DNA of 64,000 nucleotides from Novosphingobium beihaiense. GTDB lineage: Bacteria > Pseudomonadota > Alphaproteobacteria > Sphingomonadales > Sphingomonadaceae. Made by a program: the position numbers and the translations under genes. Shown here piece by piece: positions 17,037 through 24,530 of this stretch. Under the pieces are notes generated by a model that was not told where the DNA came from, searched no databases, and was given only the letters and a program-made list of their open reading frames with translations. Location: the NCBI RefSeq assembly GCF_022832375.1, contig NZ_JALHLG010000007.1, forward strand, positions 124,001-188,000. The letters run 5' to 3'. The stretch's first letter is position 1, and each line of letters opens with the position of its first letter.

Positions 17037-17468
17037 ATGAAGCTGCCCACCTACCTTGCCCACGAACTCCTCCGACGCCTCGAGTGTGACGCTCCGGCCA
17101 AGGAAACCCACGATCTGCTCAGCGCGATCGGGATCAATACCGATGAACCCGGGCCTGCTCCTGACTTCGAAGCGATGGAGGAACGCTACGATGGAGCCTG
17201 CCAGACCGGCTCGTTCATCCTCGATGGGACGCTCGACTTTCTGGGCTACCGCGCGCCTTTGCACTTCCGCATCAGCTACGCGGGACCGATCGACGATGAC
17301 GAACCGCTCGACATGCTGCGCGGGCCGGCCATGCAGGTCGATCTGCTCAACTGGTCGGATGGAGAGCCGACGTGGGTTCAGGTCGACACCTCGATCCTGA
17401 GCGAGAGCATGGTCGAGGACATCTGGTCGGCCATCTCCCTCCACGCGAGCCAGGCACAAAATCTTTAA
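17037..17468 (+). CDS. Hypothetical island protein, 143 aa
   Basis: Starting at ATG 17037 (MKLPTYLAHELLRRLECDAP) the frame gives 143 residues; GAAGGA seven bases upstream supports this start over the ATG at 17022, which lies before that site. The protein is acidic, has no membrane helix or signal peptide, and contains SFILDGTLDFLGYRAPLHF and NWSDGEPTWVQVDTSI, which look like beta-rich folded segments. It sits between the DDLRRL-repeat protein and the AlpA-like gene, all on the plus strand. I do not recognise a family or function. Its codon usage fits its neighbours, and position in the replication/regulation block of the island suggests a role in that block or as anti-phage or anti-host accessory. 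Confidence 0.65.
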   Translation: MKLPTYLAHELLRRLECDAPAKETHDLLSAIGINTDEPGPAPDFEAMEERYDGACQTGSFILDGTLDFLGYRAPLHFRISYAGPIDDDEPLDMLRGPAMQVDLLNWSDGEPTWVQVDTSILSESMVEDIWSAISLHASQAQNL

Positions 17469-17569
17469 CTTTCTGATCGTTAAGTCAGGATTGACCCCTT
17501 CAAGATGCTTGGCGACGACCGATTACGCCCATAGATGGGCAGCTCCTAAAAACTTAAAGGAGAACGAAG

Positions 17570-17740
17570 TTGAACGTCGCCAAGCTCTACACCATCAAAC
17601 AGTGCTGCGAGTTGCTCAGCATCGGTCGCACCAAGATGTACGACATGATGAACGCGGATGAGATCCGCTACGTAACGATCGGAACCGCCCGGCGCATCCC
17701 TCACAGCGAACTCATGCGGTTCCAGGAAAGCCGGCCCTGA
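17570..17740 (+). CDS. AlpA/excisionase-family helix-turn-helix regulator
   Basis: A 56-residue protein from TTG 17570 with a strong AAAGGAG ribosome-binding site upstream. It reads LYTIKQCCELLSIGRTKMYD (MerR-like winged helix-turn-helix) followed by YVTIGTARRIPHSELMRF, the standard ending of AlpA and excisionase-type domains (the wing with R-I-P and a closing helix). In P4-like elements AlpA activates or directs integrase expression and excision. Here it lies 163 bases upstream of the island integrase on the same strand, the expected position. The unusual TTG start and short length make it easy to miss. Confidence 0.85.
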   Translation: MNVAKLYTIKQCCELLSIGRTKMYDMMNADEIRYVTIGTARRIPHSELMRFQESRP

Positions 17741-17903
17741 AGTCCCCGCAGCCCCTTCACTCTCGATCTCAATTCTAATTCTGCTCTCCAAATCGTTGCT
17801 CTCGCTGCTCGCGGCGAGGTGGGTCGAGCCACTGCTCCGCCCCCCTCAGCCGCTCGCCTGCAGCCTTTCCGCCCAGAACACAGATAATGCTGGCAGGACA
17901 ACG

Positions 17904-19091
17904 ATGCCCCTCACCAACAATACCATCAAGAACGCGCGACCTCGCGCGAAGGACTGGAAGCTGGCCGACGAAAAAGGCCTTTACCTTCTCATTACGCCAA
18001 AGGGTTCAAAGCTGTGGCGGATGAAGTTCCGCCACCACGGGGTCGAGCGTAAGCTCAGTTTTGGCGCCTGGCCGGACATCACGCTCAGGCGGGCACGCGA
18101 ACTGCGCGACGAGGCGCGTGCCGCAGTATCAGAGGGCCGAGACCCAGCCCGCGAACGCAAGGTTGCTAAGCGAGAGGGCAAGTATGAAGCCAGTCAGACC
18201 TTTGCCGCCATCGCTGACGAACTGATTGAAAAGGACCGTCAGGAAGGTCGTGCAGCCGTTACAATCAAAAAGAAGGAATGGCTGCTCGGGAAGCTGAAGG
18301 CGGCGTTCGGCAGCGCCCCCATCGCGGAGATCACCACCCCCGAGATGTTCGCCGTCCTTGATCGTATCCAGAAGACTGGACTGAGGGAAACCACGAAGCG
18401 GCTTCGGTCGGTAGCCGGGCAGGTCTTCAACTATGCGATCGCTACGGGCCGCGCTACGAACAACCCGACGCTGGCTCTGCAACGCGCTCTTCTAGCTCCC
18501 GATGTCACGCACATGGCAGCCATTATCGACGTCGACGACCTGCGCATTCTCCTGCGGAAGATGGACGAGTGCTCCGGCTACCCATCGACGCTTGCGGCGC
18601 TGCGGATCACGCCACACCTGTTCCAGCGCCCGGGCGAAATCAGGAAGATGAAATGGGCAAATCTCGATCTCGACCGCGCCCGCTGGTCTCCACCGATTGC
18701 AGACATGAAGAAGCGTCGTCCGCACGACGTCCCCCTTTCTCGACAGGCAATGGCCATCATCCGGGAAATGGAGCAGCACCGTAACGGCCCCTTTGTGTTT
18801 CCGGCCTTTCATACGGGCGCCAAGCCGATTTCCGAGAATACGGTCAACGGGGCGCTAAGGCGGCTAGGGTATGCTGGAGTCCAGTCCGCTCACGGCTTTC
18901 GGTCGACGGCAAGCTCCCTGCTGAACGAAAGAGGGAAGTGGGACCGCGACGTAATCGACCGTGCAATGTCCCGGCAGGTGGGCAATGCTACGAGTGCGAT
19001 CTACAACCGCACTGCCTACTGGGACGAGCGGGTCGAGATGATGCAGTGGTGGAGTGACTGGCTCGATGAACTCAAGGCAGGAGAGACCTGA
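17904..19091 (+). CDS. P4-type tyrosine integrase of the defence island
   Basis: This is the site-specific recombinase for the island, acting at the tRNA-Leu 3' end 150 bases downstream. From ATG 17904 (MPLTNNTIKNARPRAKDWKL) the protein has 395 residues. It has the arm-binding domain with KGLYLLITPKGSKLWRMKF, a core-binding domain, and the catalytic domain with QRPGEIRKMKW (Arg I), HDVPLS, AHGFRSTAS (HxxR) and IYNRTAYWDERVEMMQWWSD, containing the nucleophilic Tyr and the intact C-terminal helix. The open frame extends upstream to 17796, but that part has no family similarity. It is a paralogue of the damaged integrase at 2545-3711 and shows what that gene lost. All key residues are present, so the island is probably still able to recombine. 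Confidence 0.94.
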   Translation: MPLTNNTIKNARPRAKDWKLADEKGLYLLITPKGSKLWRMKFRHHGVERKLSFGAWPDITLRRARELRDEARAAVSEGRDPARERKVAKREGKYEASQTFAAIADELIEKDRQEGRAAVTIKKKEWLLGKLKAAFGSAPIAEITTPEMFAVLDRIQKTGLRETTKRLRSVAGQVFNYAIATGRATNNPTLALQRALLAPDVTHMAAIIDVDDLRILLRKMDECSGYPSTLAALRITPHLFQRPGEIRKMKWANLDLDRARWSPPIADMKKRRPHDVPLSRQAMAIIREMEQHRNGPFVFPAFHTGAKPISENTVNGALRRLGYAGVQSAHGFRSTASSLLNERGKWDRDVIDRAMSRQVGNATSAIYNRTAYWDERVEMMQWWSDWLDELKAGET

Positions 19092-19094
19092 TCG

Positions 19095-19149
19095 AAGGCC
19101 CCCATTCGAGGCTCCCAAAAGGCCCCCACGTGGTCGCGGTTGGGGGCCT
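19095..19149. repeat. Decamer repeats and stem-loop at right end of the island
   Basis: AAGGCCCCCA occurs at 19095-19104 and 19119-19128, and its complement TGGGGGCCT at 19141-19149 pairs with the second copy to make a nine-base stem with a 12-base loop. The same decamer is found at the left end (3963-3972). It may be integrase arm sites, a terminator for the integrase, or both. Confidence 0.5.
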
Positions 19150-19181
19150 CAATGGGCGAACAACAGCGAACGCCGGAAAGA

Positions 19182-19209
19182 AAAAAGCCCGGAGAAATCC
19201 GGGCTTTTT
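19182..19209. terminator. Intrinsic terminator, probably bidirectional
   Basis: AAAAAGCCCGG and CCGGGCTTTTT are perfect inverted arms of 11 bases around a six-base loop (AGAAAT). The A-run before and T-run after make it an intrinsic terminator in both directions. It separates integrase transcription from tRNA-Leu transcription. Confidence 0.9.
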
Positions 19210-19240
19210 GGCTACTTACGGACACCTGCGAGCAGGTGAA

Positions 19241-19265
19241 TGGTGCCCAGAAGAGGACTCGAACC
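19241..19265. repeat. Right attachment site (attR) within the tRNA-Leu 3' end
   Basis: The last 25 bases of the tRNA-Leu gene (TGGTGCCCAGAAGAGG onward on the plus strand) match the copy at 3877-3900 with one gap and three substitutions. They lie 150 bases from the end of the island integrase gene. Integration of P4-type elements into tRNA 3' ends is well established. Confidence 0.75.
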
Positions 19266-19327
19266 TCCACGCCCTTACGAGCGCCGCCACCTGAAGACGG
19301 TGCGTCTACCAATTCCGCCATCTGGGC
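19241..19327 (-). tRNA. tRNA-Leu (anticodon CAG)
   Basis: On the minus strand the 87-base gene begins GCCCAGATGGCGGAATTGG, has the D-arm GGTAGACGC, an anticodon arm CCGTC-TTCAGGT-GGCGG with anticodon CAG, a long class II variable arm, the T-arm GGTTCGAGTCC, an acceptor strand TCTGGGC, discriminator A and encoded CCA. It reads CTG codons. Its 3' end serves as the chromosomal attachment site for the adjacent island and is regenerated by the island end, so the tRNA is intact. Confidence 0.96.
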
Positions 19328-19584
19328 ACGGGCGGGGCCGGATTGCGATCCCCGCTAGGTAGGAGCGCGCCTCTACGCAGGCCGGGCGGGGTTGTCAACT
19401 GGGGGTGATGCAAGATTTTTGTCTTTGCCGTTGTTGCCGCCGGATTGGCGCTGGGGTGCAAGGGGGGATGCCGTGTAACTGTGCGGTTGCTCCCTGTGCG
19501 CCCTTGTGGCAGGGGCGAAAATCATGTGCTGCGGTGCGGGATGGTTGTCGAGATCGCGCCGCTGAGCGAAGGACCGATCTGACC

Positions 19585-20547
19585 ATGAGCCAACGCCCCT
19601 CCGATTCCCTTGCAGGCAAGATCATCACTGTCCTGGGCGGCAGTGGTTTCGTTGGCAGGCATCTGGCGCAGGAACTGCTGGCGCGCGGCGCGCGTCTGCG
19701 TATTGCCAGCCGCAATCCGCAGAAAGCCTATACGATCAGGCCGCTCGGCAATCTCGGGCAGGTTCAGTTCGCCCGTACCGATGTGACCAAGCCCGATTCG
19801 CTGGCGGCCGTGCTGGCCGGGTCGGACGCGGTGGTGAATCTGGCTGGCGCGTTTTCCGGTGATCTTGATGCCCTGCAGGGGCAGGGCGCCGGACGCATTG
19901 CCGCGGCTGCCAAGGCGGCTGGGGCAGACGCTTTCGTGCATGTCTCCGCGATTGGCGGTGATGCGCAGTCGGATGTCGCCTATGCCCGCACCAAGGCCGA
20001 AGGCGAGCAGGCGGTTCGCGCCGAGTTCCCGGACGCTACGATCGTGCGTCCCTCGCTGATCTTCGGGCCCGATGACAATTTCCTGATGATGTTCGGCGGT
20101 CTGATGACCCGGCTGCCGGTGCTGCCTGTCTTCGCGCCCGAGGCCAAGCTGCAGCCGGTCTTTGTCGACGATGTGGCCGAAGCGATCGCGAATGCGCTGG
20201 CAGATCCGGCGGCGCATGGCGGCAAGACCTATGAACTGGGCGGGCCCGAGGTCCTCACCATGCTCGAACTGAATGAGCGCATTGCCGCTGCCGAGGGGCG
20301 TTCGCGCAGCTTCGCGGTGCTGCCGGACGGTGTGTCGAGCCTGATCGCTGCGCTCACCGGCTGGCTGCCGGGCGCGCCGATCACCAGCGATCAGTTCAAG
20401 CTGCTCAAGGCAGGCAGCGTTGCCAGCGGCACGGCGCCCGGCTTGGCCGAGCTTGGCGTGCAGCCGCGCCCGCTGGGGCTGTTCCTGGACCGCTGGATGA
20501 CGCAGTTCCGCAAGCACGGCCGCTTCGGGGCCAAGAGCGCGGCCTGA
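19585..20547 (+). CDS. NAD-dependent epimerase/dehydratase, NDUFA9-like
   Basis: A 320-residue extended short-chain dehydrogenase of the atypical type related to the complex I subunit NDUFA9. It opens with the Rossmann motif VLGGSGFVGRHLAQELLARG and contains NLAGAFSGDLDALQ, HVSAIGGDAQSDVAYARTKA (the Ser and Tyr/Lys-like positions are altered, as is usual in this subgroup) and RPSLIFGPDDNFLMMF. I chose ATG 19585 (MSQRPSDSLAG), with GAAGGA upstream; the open frame to 19405 has cysteine-rich nonsense. In alphaproteobacteria this gene is a core chromosomal gene, often annotated as a complex I NDUFA9 subunit family protein. It marks the return to host DNA after the tRNA-Leu. Confidence 0.88.
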   Translation: MSQRPSDSLAGKIITVLGGSGFVGRHLAQELLARGARLRIASRNPQKAYTIRPLGNLGQVQFARTDVTKPDSLAAVLAGSDAVVNLAGAFSGDLDALQGQGAGRIAAAAKAAGADAFVHVSAIGGDAQSDVAYARTKAEGEQAVRAEFPDATIVRPSLIFGPDDNFLMMFGGLMTRLPVLPVFAPEAKLQPVFVDDVAEAIANALADPAAHGGKTYELGGPEVLTMLELNERIAAAEGRSRSFAVLPDGVSSLIAALTGWLPGAPITSDQFKLLKAGSVASGTAPGLAELGVQPRPLGLFLDRWMTQFRKHGRFGAKSAA

Positions 20548-20553
20548 CGGCAT

Positions 20554-20577
20554 CCCTGCCGGTCCGTTCCGGCAGGG
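20554..20577. terminator. Stem-loop between convergent genes
   Basis: CCCTGCCGG (20554-20562) pairs perfectly with CCGGCAGGG (20569-20577) around a six-base loop. It lies between the convergent epimerase and glutathione S-transferase genes, so it probably serves both. A clear T-run is missing. Confidence 0.65.
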
Positions 20578-20598
20578 GGCGGGTTTCCGGTTATACGG

Positions 20599-21270
20599 TT
20601 ACGCGTCCACTTCCGCGTAGTGGCTGGGCGGCTGGATCACTTCCATCCGCTCTGACAGCAGCGGGCGAAAGGAGGGGCGCGATTTCATCACCAGATACCA
20701 GCCGCGCGCCTGCTCGTGGCCCGACCAGTCAAGCCCGCCGAGATAGTCCGCGACCGAAATCTGCGCGGCGGCGGCCAGATCGGCCAGAGTCATCGTAGGC
20801 CCGGCGATCCAGGGGCGGTTGTCGATCAGGTAGTCGATGTAATCGAGGTAGTCGTGTGCCAGCTTCATGGCCTCGCGCAGGGCGCGGGCATCGGGGGACT
20901 GGCGCAGGACGAGCCGCTTTTTCATGCGCTCCAGCAGCAGCGGGCCCGAGACGTCGCCATAGAAGTTCTCGTCGAACATCGCGATCAGCCGCCGGATTTC
21001 CGCGCGCTGCTGCGCCGTGCCGCTGATCAGCGGATTGCGGTCTACGGTTTCCTCGAAATATTCGCAAATCGCCTGACTGTCGGACAGGACGATATTGCGC
21101 TCGGTTTCCTTGACCACCGGGGTGCGCCCCGCCGGGTTCATTTCGAAGAGACGGTCTTCGCCTTCCCACGGACGCGTTGTCTGCAATTCGTAGGCAATGC
21201 CCTTTTCGGCCATCAGCAGCCGGACCTTGCGGCTATAGGGGCAAAGGGGGAATTGATAGATGTGCCACAT
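20599..21270 (-). CDS. Glutathione S-transferase family protein
   Basis: A 223-residue cytosolic protein with an N-terminal thioredoxin-like domain, MWHIYQFPLCPYSRKVRLLM, where CPYS is the active-site region, NPAGRTPVVKE (cis-proline loop) and LSDSQAICEYFEE (glutathione gamma-glutamyl contact). An all-helical C-terminal domain follows, with TMTLADLAAAAQISVADYLG. Bacterial GSTs of this kind conjugate glutathione or act as glutathione-dependent reductases; the Cys in place of a catalytic Ser or Tyr suggests thiol-transferase or lyase chemistry, but the substrate cannot be inferred. It stands alone on the minus strand, convergent with the epimerase gene. Strongly conserved in sphingomonads as a single gene. 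Confidence 0.88.
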   Translation of the reverse strand: MWHIYQFPLCPYSRKVRLLMAEKGIAYELQTTRPWEGEDRLFEMNPAGRTPVVKETERNIVLSDSQAICEYFEETVDRNPLISGTAQQRAEIRRLIAMFDENFYGDVSGPLLLERMKKRLVLRQSPDARALREAMKLAHDYLDYIDYLIDNRPWIAGPTMTLADLAAAAQISVADYLGGLDWSGHEQARGWYLVMKSRPSFRPLLSERMEVIQPPSHYAEVDA

Positions 21271-21481
21271 GACATTTGCGATGCCAAAGCGCTGGCGGGG
21301 CGTCCACCCGGCGGTGTTCCGGGGTTCAAACGAAACGCGTGGATAAGTCGGCGAGACGTGCCTGGGCGCGGGCAGGGCGATTTATCGTTGGGGCGCGGCC
21401 TCCGGAAGGGCGGCGTGGTTGACCGCTGGGCGGGGGGCTTGCAATCTGCGGCTCCAAACTATCCCCCTAAGCGGAGAATCC

Positions 21482-21865
21482 ATGTTCAGCCATATCTGCG
21501 TAGGCAGTAACGATCTTGCCCAGGCCAAGACCTTCTACGATGCCATGTTCGGTGTGCTCGGCGGCACACCGCTCATGAGCGATCCTGCCGCAGGCCGTAT
21601 CGCCTATGCCAACAAGGGCGCGAATTTCATGATTTGCAGCCCGATCGACGGGGAGCCTGCCACGTTTGCCAATGGCGGCACCATCGGTTTCACTTGCGAC
21701 AGCGCGGAGATGGTCGATGCCTGGCACAAGGCGGGCTGCGAAGCGGGCGGTGCGTCCTGTGAAGACCCGCCGGGCGTGCGCGATTTCGGGGGCAGAAAGC
21801 TCTATCTCGCCTATCTGCGCGATCCGGAAGGCAACAAGCTTTGCGCCTTGTATGCGATGGACTGA
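21482..21865 (+). CDS. VOC (glyoxalase/bleomycin-resistance) family protein, first of a tandem pair
   Basis: A 127-residue vicinal oxygen chelate protein. The start ATG 21482 (MFSHICVGSNDLAQAKTFYD) follows a GCGGAG site; the longer frame to 21419 lacks homology. Visible elements are the paired beta-alpha-beta-beta-beta modules, with FYDAMFGVLGG in the first and YLAYLRDPEGNKLCALY closing the second, the typical metal-ligand strand ending. The substrate is unknown. The next gene, 43 bases downstream, encodes a paralogue with the same GSNDLA and TFANGGTI motifs, so the pair arose by tandem duplication and is probably co-transcribed. Confidence 0.88.
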   Translation: MFSHICVGSNDLAQAKTFYDAMFGVLGGTPLMSDPAAGRIAYANKGANFMICSPIDGEPATFANGGTIGFTCDSAEMVDAWHKAGCEAGGASCEDPPGVRDFGGRKLYLAYLRDPEGNKLCALYAMD

Positions 21866-21908
21866 TAACGCGGCGGGCTGAAAAGAACGGCAGAGGAGAG
21901 GAAAACAT

Positions 21909-22295
21909 ATGCTGCTCAAGTCCATCCGCTTGGGGTCGAACGACCTCGCGAAGTCGCGTGCTTTTTATGATGCCACGTTCGGGGTGCTGGACGTCGCGGA
22001 GTGCGCGACGCCGGAACAGTACCCTATCGTGATGTGGGACCTTGGAGGGATGAAGTTCCTCCTTGGCCCTGCGCGTGACGGCCAGCCTTGCACGTTTGCC
22101 AATGGCGGCACGATCATCTTCGAGGCTCCGAGCGAAGAGGCGGTGAAAGCCTGGCATGCAGCCGGGCTCGCCAACGGCGGTACCAGTGAAGGTAAGCCGG
22201 AAGCCAAGCCGCAGGCGCGCGGGGCTTTCGGGGCCTACCTGCGCGATCCCGACGGGAACAAGCTCGGGGTCTACTGCGGCTTGCAGATAGGGTGA
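21909..22295 (+). CDS. VOC (glyoxalase/bleomycin-resistance) family protein, second of a tandem pair
   Basis: A 128-residue paralogue of the preceding gene, starting MLLKSIRLGSNDLAKSRAFY at ATG 21909 with AGAGGAGAGG upstream. It shares GSNDLA, FYDATFGVL, TFANGGTIIF and AYLRDPDGNKLGVY with its neighbour. VOC proteins bind a divalent metal and catalyse isomerisation, ring cleavage or epimerisation of small substrates, or simply sequester ligands; which applies here cannot be told. Spacing of 43 bases from the first copy suggests one transcript. Confidence 0.88.
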   Translation: MLLKSIRLGSNDLAKSRAFYDATFGVLDVAECATPEQYPIVMWDLGGMKFLLGPARDGQPCTFANGGTIIFEAPSEEAVKAWHAAGLANGGTSEGKPEAKPQARGAFGAYLRDPDGNKLGVYCGLQIG

Positions 22296-22313
22296 GCGGC
22301 GGGCCGGGCGGTC

Positions 22314-22910
22314 TTATCCCCGTGACAGCAGGAACACTGCGTGCTCGGCGCGGAAGTTCGCGGCAGACGCGCTGCATCTGGAGCCGCCCGATAGAAACCA
22401 TTGCCCATCCACCGTAATGGCGCGTTCGCTCAGCAATGCGCGGAAGTCGTTGATGGTGAGGTGGTGGATATTGGGCGTTTCGTACCACGGCACGGGCAGC
22501 AGCCGCGTTACCGGCATGCGCCCGTTCCACAGCAGCGACAGGCGCCCGCGCCAGTGGGCGAAGTTGGGGAAGCTGACGAAAGCCTTGGCGCCGATGCGCA
22601 GCAGTTCCTCCAGCACTTTGTCCGGGCGCATGGTCGTCTGCAGCGTTTGCGAGAGGATCGCGTAATCGACCGACTTGTCGGGATAGAACGCCAGATCCTT
22701 GTCCGCATCGCCCTGGATTACCGACAGCCCCTTGGCCACGCAGGCCGCAACATTCGCCGGATCGAGTTCCATGCCGCGCGCATCGCAGCCCTTTTCGTCG
22801 CGCAGGGCGGCCATCAGCGCGCCGTCGCCGCAGCCGACATCGAGCAGGCTGGCGCCGGGCGTGACGCTGTCGGCGATCACGGCAAGATCGGGACGCAGCC
22901 GGGCTTTCAT
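22314..22910 (-). CDS. metW: MetW, methionine biosynthesis methyltransferase-fold protein
   Basis: MetW partners with MetX in the acylhomoserine branch of methionine synthesis in many proteobacteria. The 198-residue protein has a class I SAM-binding core: SLLDVGCGDGALMAALRDEK (motif I), ARGMELDPANVAACVAKG (motif II) and VIQGDADKDL, then YAILSQTLQT. It ends in the conserved PNIHHLTINDFRALL region. It overlaps the upstream GNAT gene by four bases (ATGA), and through it is joined to metX, forming a metX-GNAT-metW operon. The insertion of an acetyltransferase between metX and metW is the unusual point. Confidence 0.93.
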   Translation of the reverse strand: MKARLRPDLAVIADSVTPGASLLDVGCGDGALMAALRDEKGCDARGMELDPANVAACVAKGLSVIQGDADKDLAFYPDKSVDYAILSQTLQTTMRPDKVLEELLRIGAKAFVSFPNFAHWRGRLSLLWNGRMPVTRLLPVPWYETPNIHHLTINDFRALLSERAITVDGQWFLSGGSRCSASAANFRAEHAVFLLSRG

Positions 22911-23341
22911 GGCGCGCTGGCCAGCATGGAGGCTAACTGCGGGGTGAGCCGCTCCATATAGCGTTCCGGCCGGGCCAGCGGCGTGAAGCCGAGCGCGGCA
23001 TAGACGCCGTGGGCATCGGCCGTGGCGAGGCCGAAGCGGCGGATGTTCGCGTAGTCAGGCTGGTCGAGGAACCACTGGACCATGCGGCGGCCGAGCCCTT
23101 GCCCGCGCATGCTCTCTTCCACCCAGACATCGGCGAGCCAGGCGAAACTGGCGCGATCGGAGATGACGCGGGCGAAGCCGACCTGCCCCTGCTCCGGGTG
23201 ATAGGCGCCGAGGCAATGCGATCCGGCGATCTGGCGCTCCACCTGTTCGCGGGTCACGCCCGGCGTCCAGTAACTGGATGCGAGCCAGCCGTGGATGCGG
23301 GGCACATCGATCCGGGCCGGATCGTCACTCAATTCGATCAT
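22907..23341 (-). CDS. GNAT-family N-acetyltransferase between metX and metW
   Basis: A 144-residue acetyltransferase starting [20 protein letters not shown] at ATG 23341. Core motifs are AYHPEQGQVGFARVISD, the acetyl-CoA pyrophosphate loop RGQGLGRRMVQWFL (Q/RxxGxG/A) and HGVYAALGFTPL, the usual closing motif. The ATG shares one base with the metX stop (TGATG) and its stop overlaps the metW start, so it is translationally coupled within the methionine operon. Substrate unknown; the operon position suggests a metabolite or protein linked to methionine synthesis, but this is inference. The much longer frame through this region is an artefact of reading antisense into metX. Confidence 0.9.
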   Translation of the reverse strand: MIELSDDPARIDVPRIHGWLASSYWTPGVTREQVERQIAGSHCLGAYHPEQGQVGFARVISDRASFAWLADVWVEESMRGQGLGRRMVQWFLDQPDYANIRRFGLATADAHGVYAALGFTPLARPERYMERLTPQLASMLASAP

Positions 23342-24456
23342 CACAGAAATCCTTCGACCACGCGGTCGAGCGCGGGAACGTCGAGCAGGAAGGAATCGTG
23401 CCCGAACGGGGCGGAGAGTTCGACGAAACTCACCGGCAGCCCCGCTGCGTTGAGCGCATGCACCACATTGCGCGATTCCGCCGTGGGATAGAGCCAGTCG
23501 GTATCGAAGCTGACGAGGCAGAAGCGCGCTTTCGATCGGGCAAAGGCATTGGCCAGCCGCCCGCCGTGCTCCTCGGCCAGATCGAAATAGTCCATGGCAC
23601 GGGTGATGTAGAGGTAGGAATTGGCATCGAAGCGCCCGGTGAACGAGAGGCCCTGATAGCGCAGGTAGCTTTCGATCTGGAAATCGGCGTCGAACCCGAA
23701 GGTCTTTGCCTCGCGGTCCTGCAACCGGCGGCCGAACTTGGTGGTGAGGCCTTCTTCCGAAAGGTACGTGATATGCGCGGCCATGCGGGCGACGGCGAGG
23801 CCTTTCTCCGGACCTTTGCCGCCAGTTTCGCCAACGGCATAATAGTCGCCTTCGTGCCAGTCCGGATCGGCCATGATCGCCTGCCGCCCCACTTCGTGAA
23901 AGGCGATGTTCTGCGCCGAGTGGCGCGCGGTCGAGGCGATGACCAGCGCGGCGGCGGTGCGTTCGGGGAAATCGGCGGCGAGCGAGAGTGCCTGCATCCC
24001 GCCCATCGATCCGCCGACGACGGCATGCAGCCGCGCGATTCCCAGCGCATCGAGCAGGGCCACATGCCCGCGCACCATGTCGCGGATGGTGATCACCGGG
24101 AAGCGCATGCCCCAGGGCTTGCCGTCCGGCGCCGGGCTGGCCGGGCCGGTGGAGCCCATGCACGAGCCGATCACATTGGCGCAGATCACGTGGAACCTGT
24201 CCGTGTCGATCGGCTTGCCGGGGCCGACCATGCGCACCCACCAGCCGGGCTTGCCGGTGCGCGGGTGGTTGGAGACGACATGGTGATCGCCGGTCAGCGC
24301 GTGGCAGATCAGTACCGCGTTGTCCTTCGCCGCGTTCAGCGTGCCGTGCGTTTCATAGGCGATGCGCACGCCGGACAGGCTCTGCCCGCCGTCGAGCGGC
24401 AGCGGATCGGCCAGTTCGAGCACCTGGCTCTCGTCTAGGATCGGGGCTTCTGACAT
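23341..24456 (-). CDS. metX: Homoserine O-acyltransferase (MetX)
   Basis: MetX acylates homoserine with acetyl-CoA or, in some proteobacteria, succinyl-CoA, the first committed step to methionine. The 371-residue alpha/beta hydrolase shows [13 protein letters not shown], the oxyanion region [12 protein letters not shown], the nucleophile elbow [12 protein letters not shown] (Ser150), the catalytic Asp in SFDTDWLYP and His in FGHDSFLLD. It heads the operon metX-GNAT-metW. The choice of acetyl or succinyl donor cannot be settled by family name alone, so the acyl group is left open. The gene is divergent from hisC, separated by a region holding a large hairpin. Confidence 0.92.
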   Translation of the reverse strand: MSEAPILDESQVLELADPLPLDGGQSLSGVRIAYETHGTLNAAKDNAVLICHALTGDHHVVSNHPRTGKPGWWVRMVGPGKPIDTDRFHVICANVIGSCMGSTGPASPAPDGKPWGMRFPVITIRDMVRGHVALLDALGIARLHAVVGGSMGGMQALSLAADFPERTAAALVIASTARHSAQNIAFHEVGRQAIMADPDWHEGDYYAVGETGGKGPEKGLAVARMAAHITYLSEEGLTTKFGRRLQDREAKTFGFDADFQIESYLRYQGLSFTGRFDANSYLYITRAMDYFDLAEEHGGRLANAFARSKARFCLVSFDTDWLYPTAESRNVVHALNAAGLPVSFVELSAPFGHDSFLLDVPALDRVVEGFL

Positions 24457-24530
24457 TGCGGTTTCGTGAAGTGGGGAAGGGGCTCTCGCGTGTCAATTGA
24501 TAGTCGGAAACGGCATTCGCCATTTCCGTG

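Larger units (their letters stand above)
3877..19265. mobile_element. 15.4-kb tRNA-Leu defence island, phage-satellite-like
   Basis: The island is bounded by the att-like repeat at 3877-3900 and the tRNA-Leu 3' end at 19241-19265, with the decamer AAGGCCCCCA near both ends. It encodes its own integrase, an AlpA-like HTH protein, a primase-polymerase/SF3 helicase for autonomous replication, two small unknown proteins, and a minus-strand defence operon (Mrr, type I restriction-modification, DarTG). There are no visible conjugation, capsid, tail or terminase genes. An integrase, an AlpA regulator and a primase-helicase with cargo is the usual core of P4-like satellites and related islands, so I infer that kind of element. 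Mobilisation by a helper is not shown by the sequence. Confidence 0.72.

Noticed and set aside
19120..19149. Hairpin with AAGGCCCCCA arms considered as the att core
   Set aside because: The tRNA 3' end, repeated at 3877-3900, is the better att core; the hairpin is more likely an arm site or terminator.
22907..24241. 444-codon minus-strand frame spanning metX and the GNAT gene
   Set aside because: Only its last 144 codons are real (the GNAT protein from 23341); the rest is out of frame with metX.
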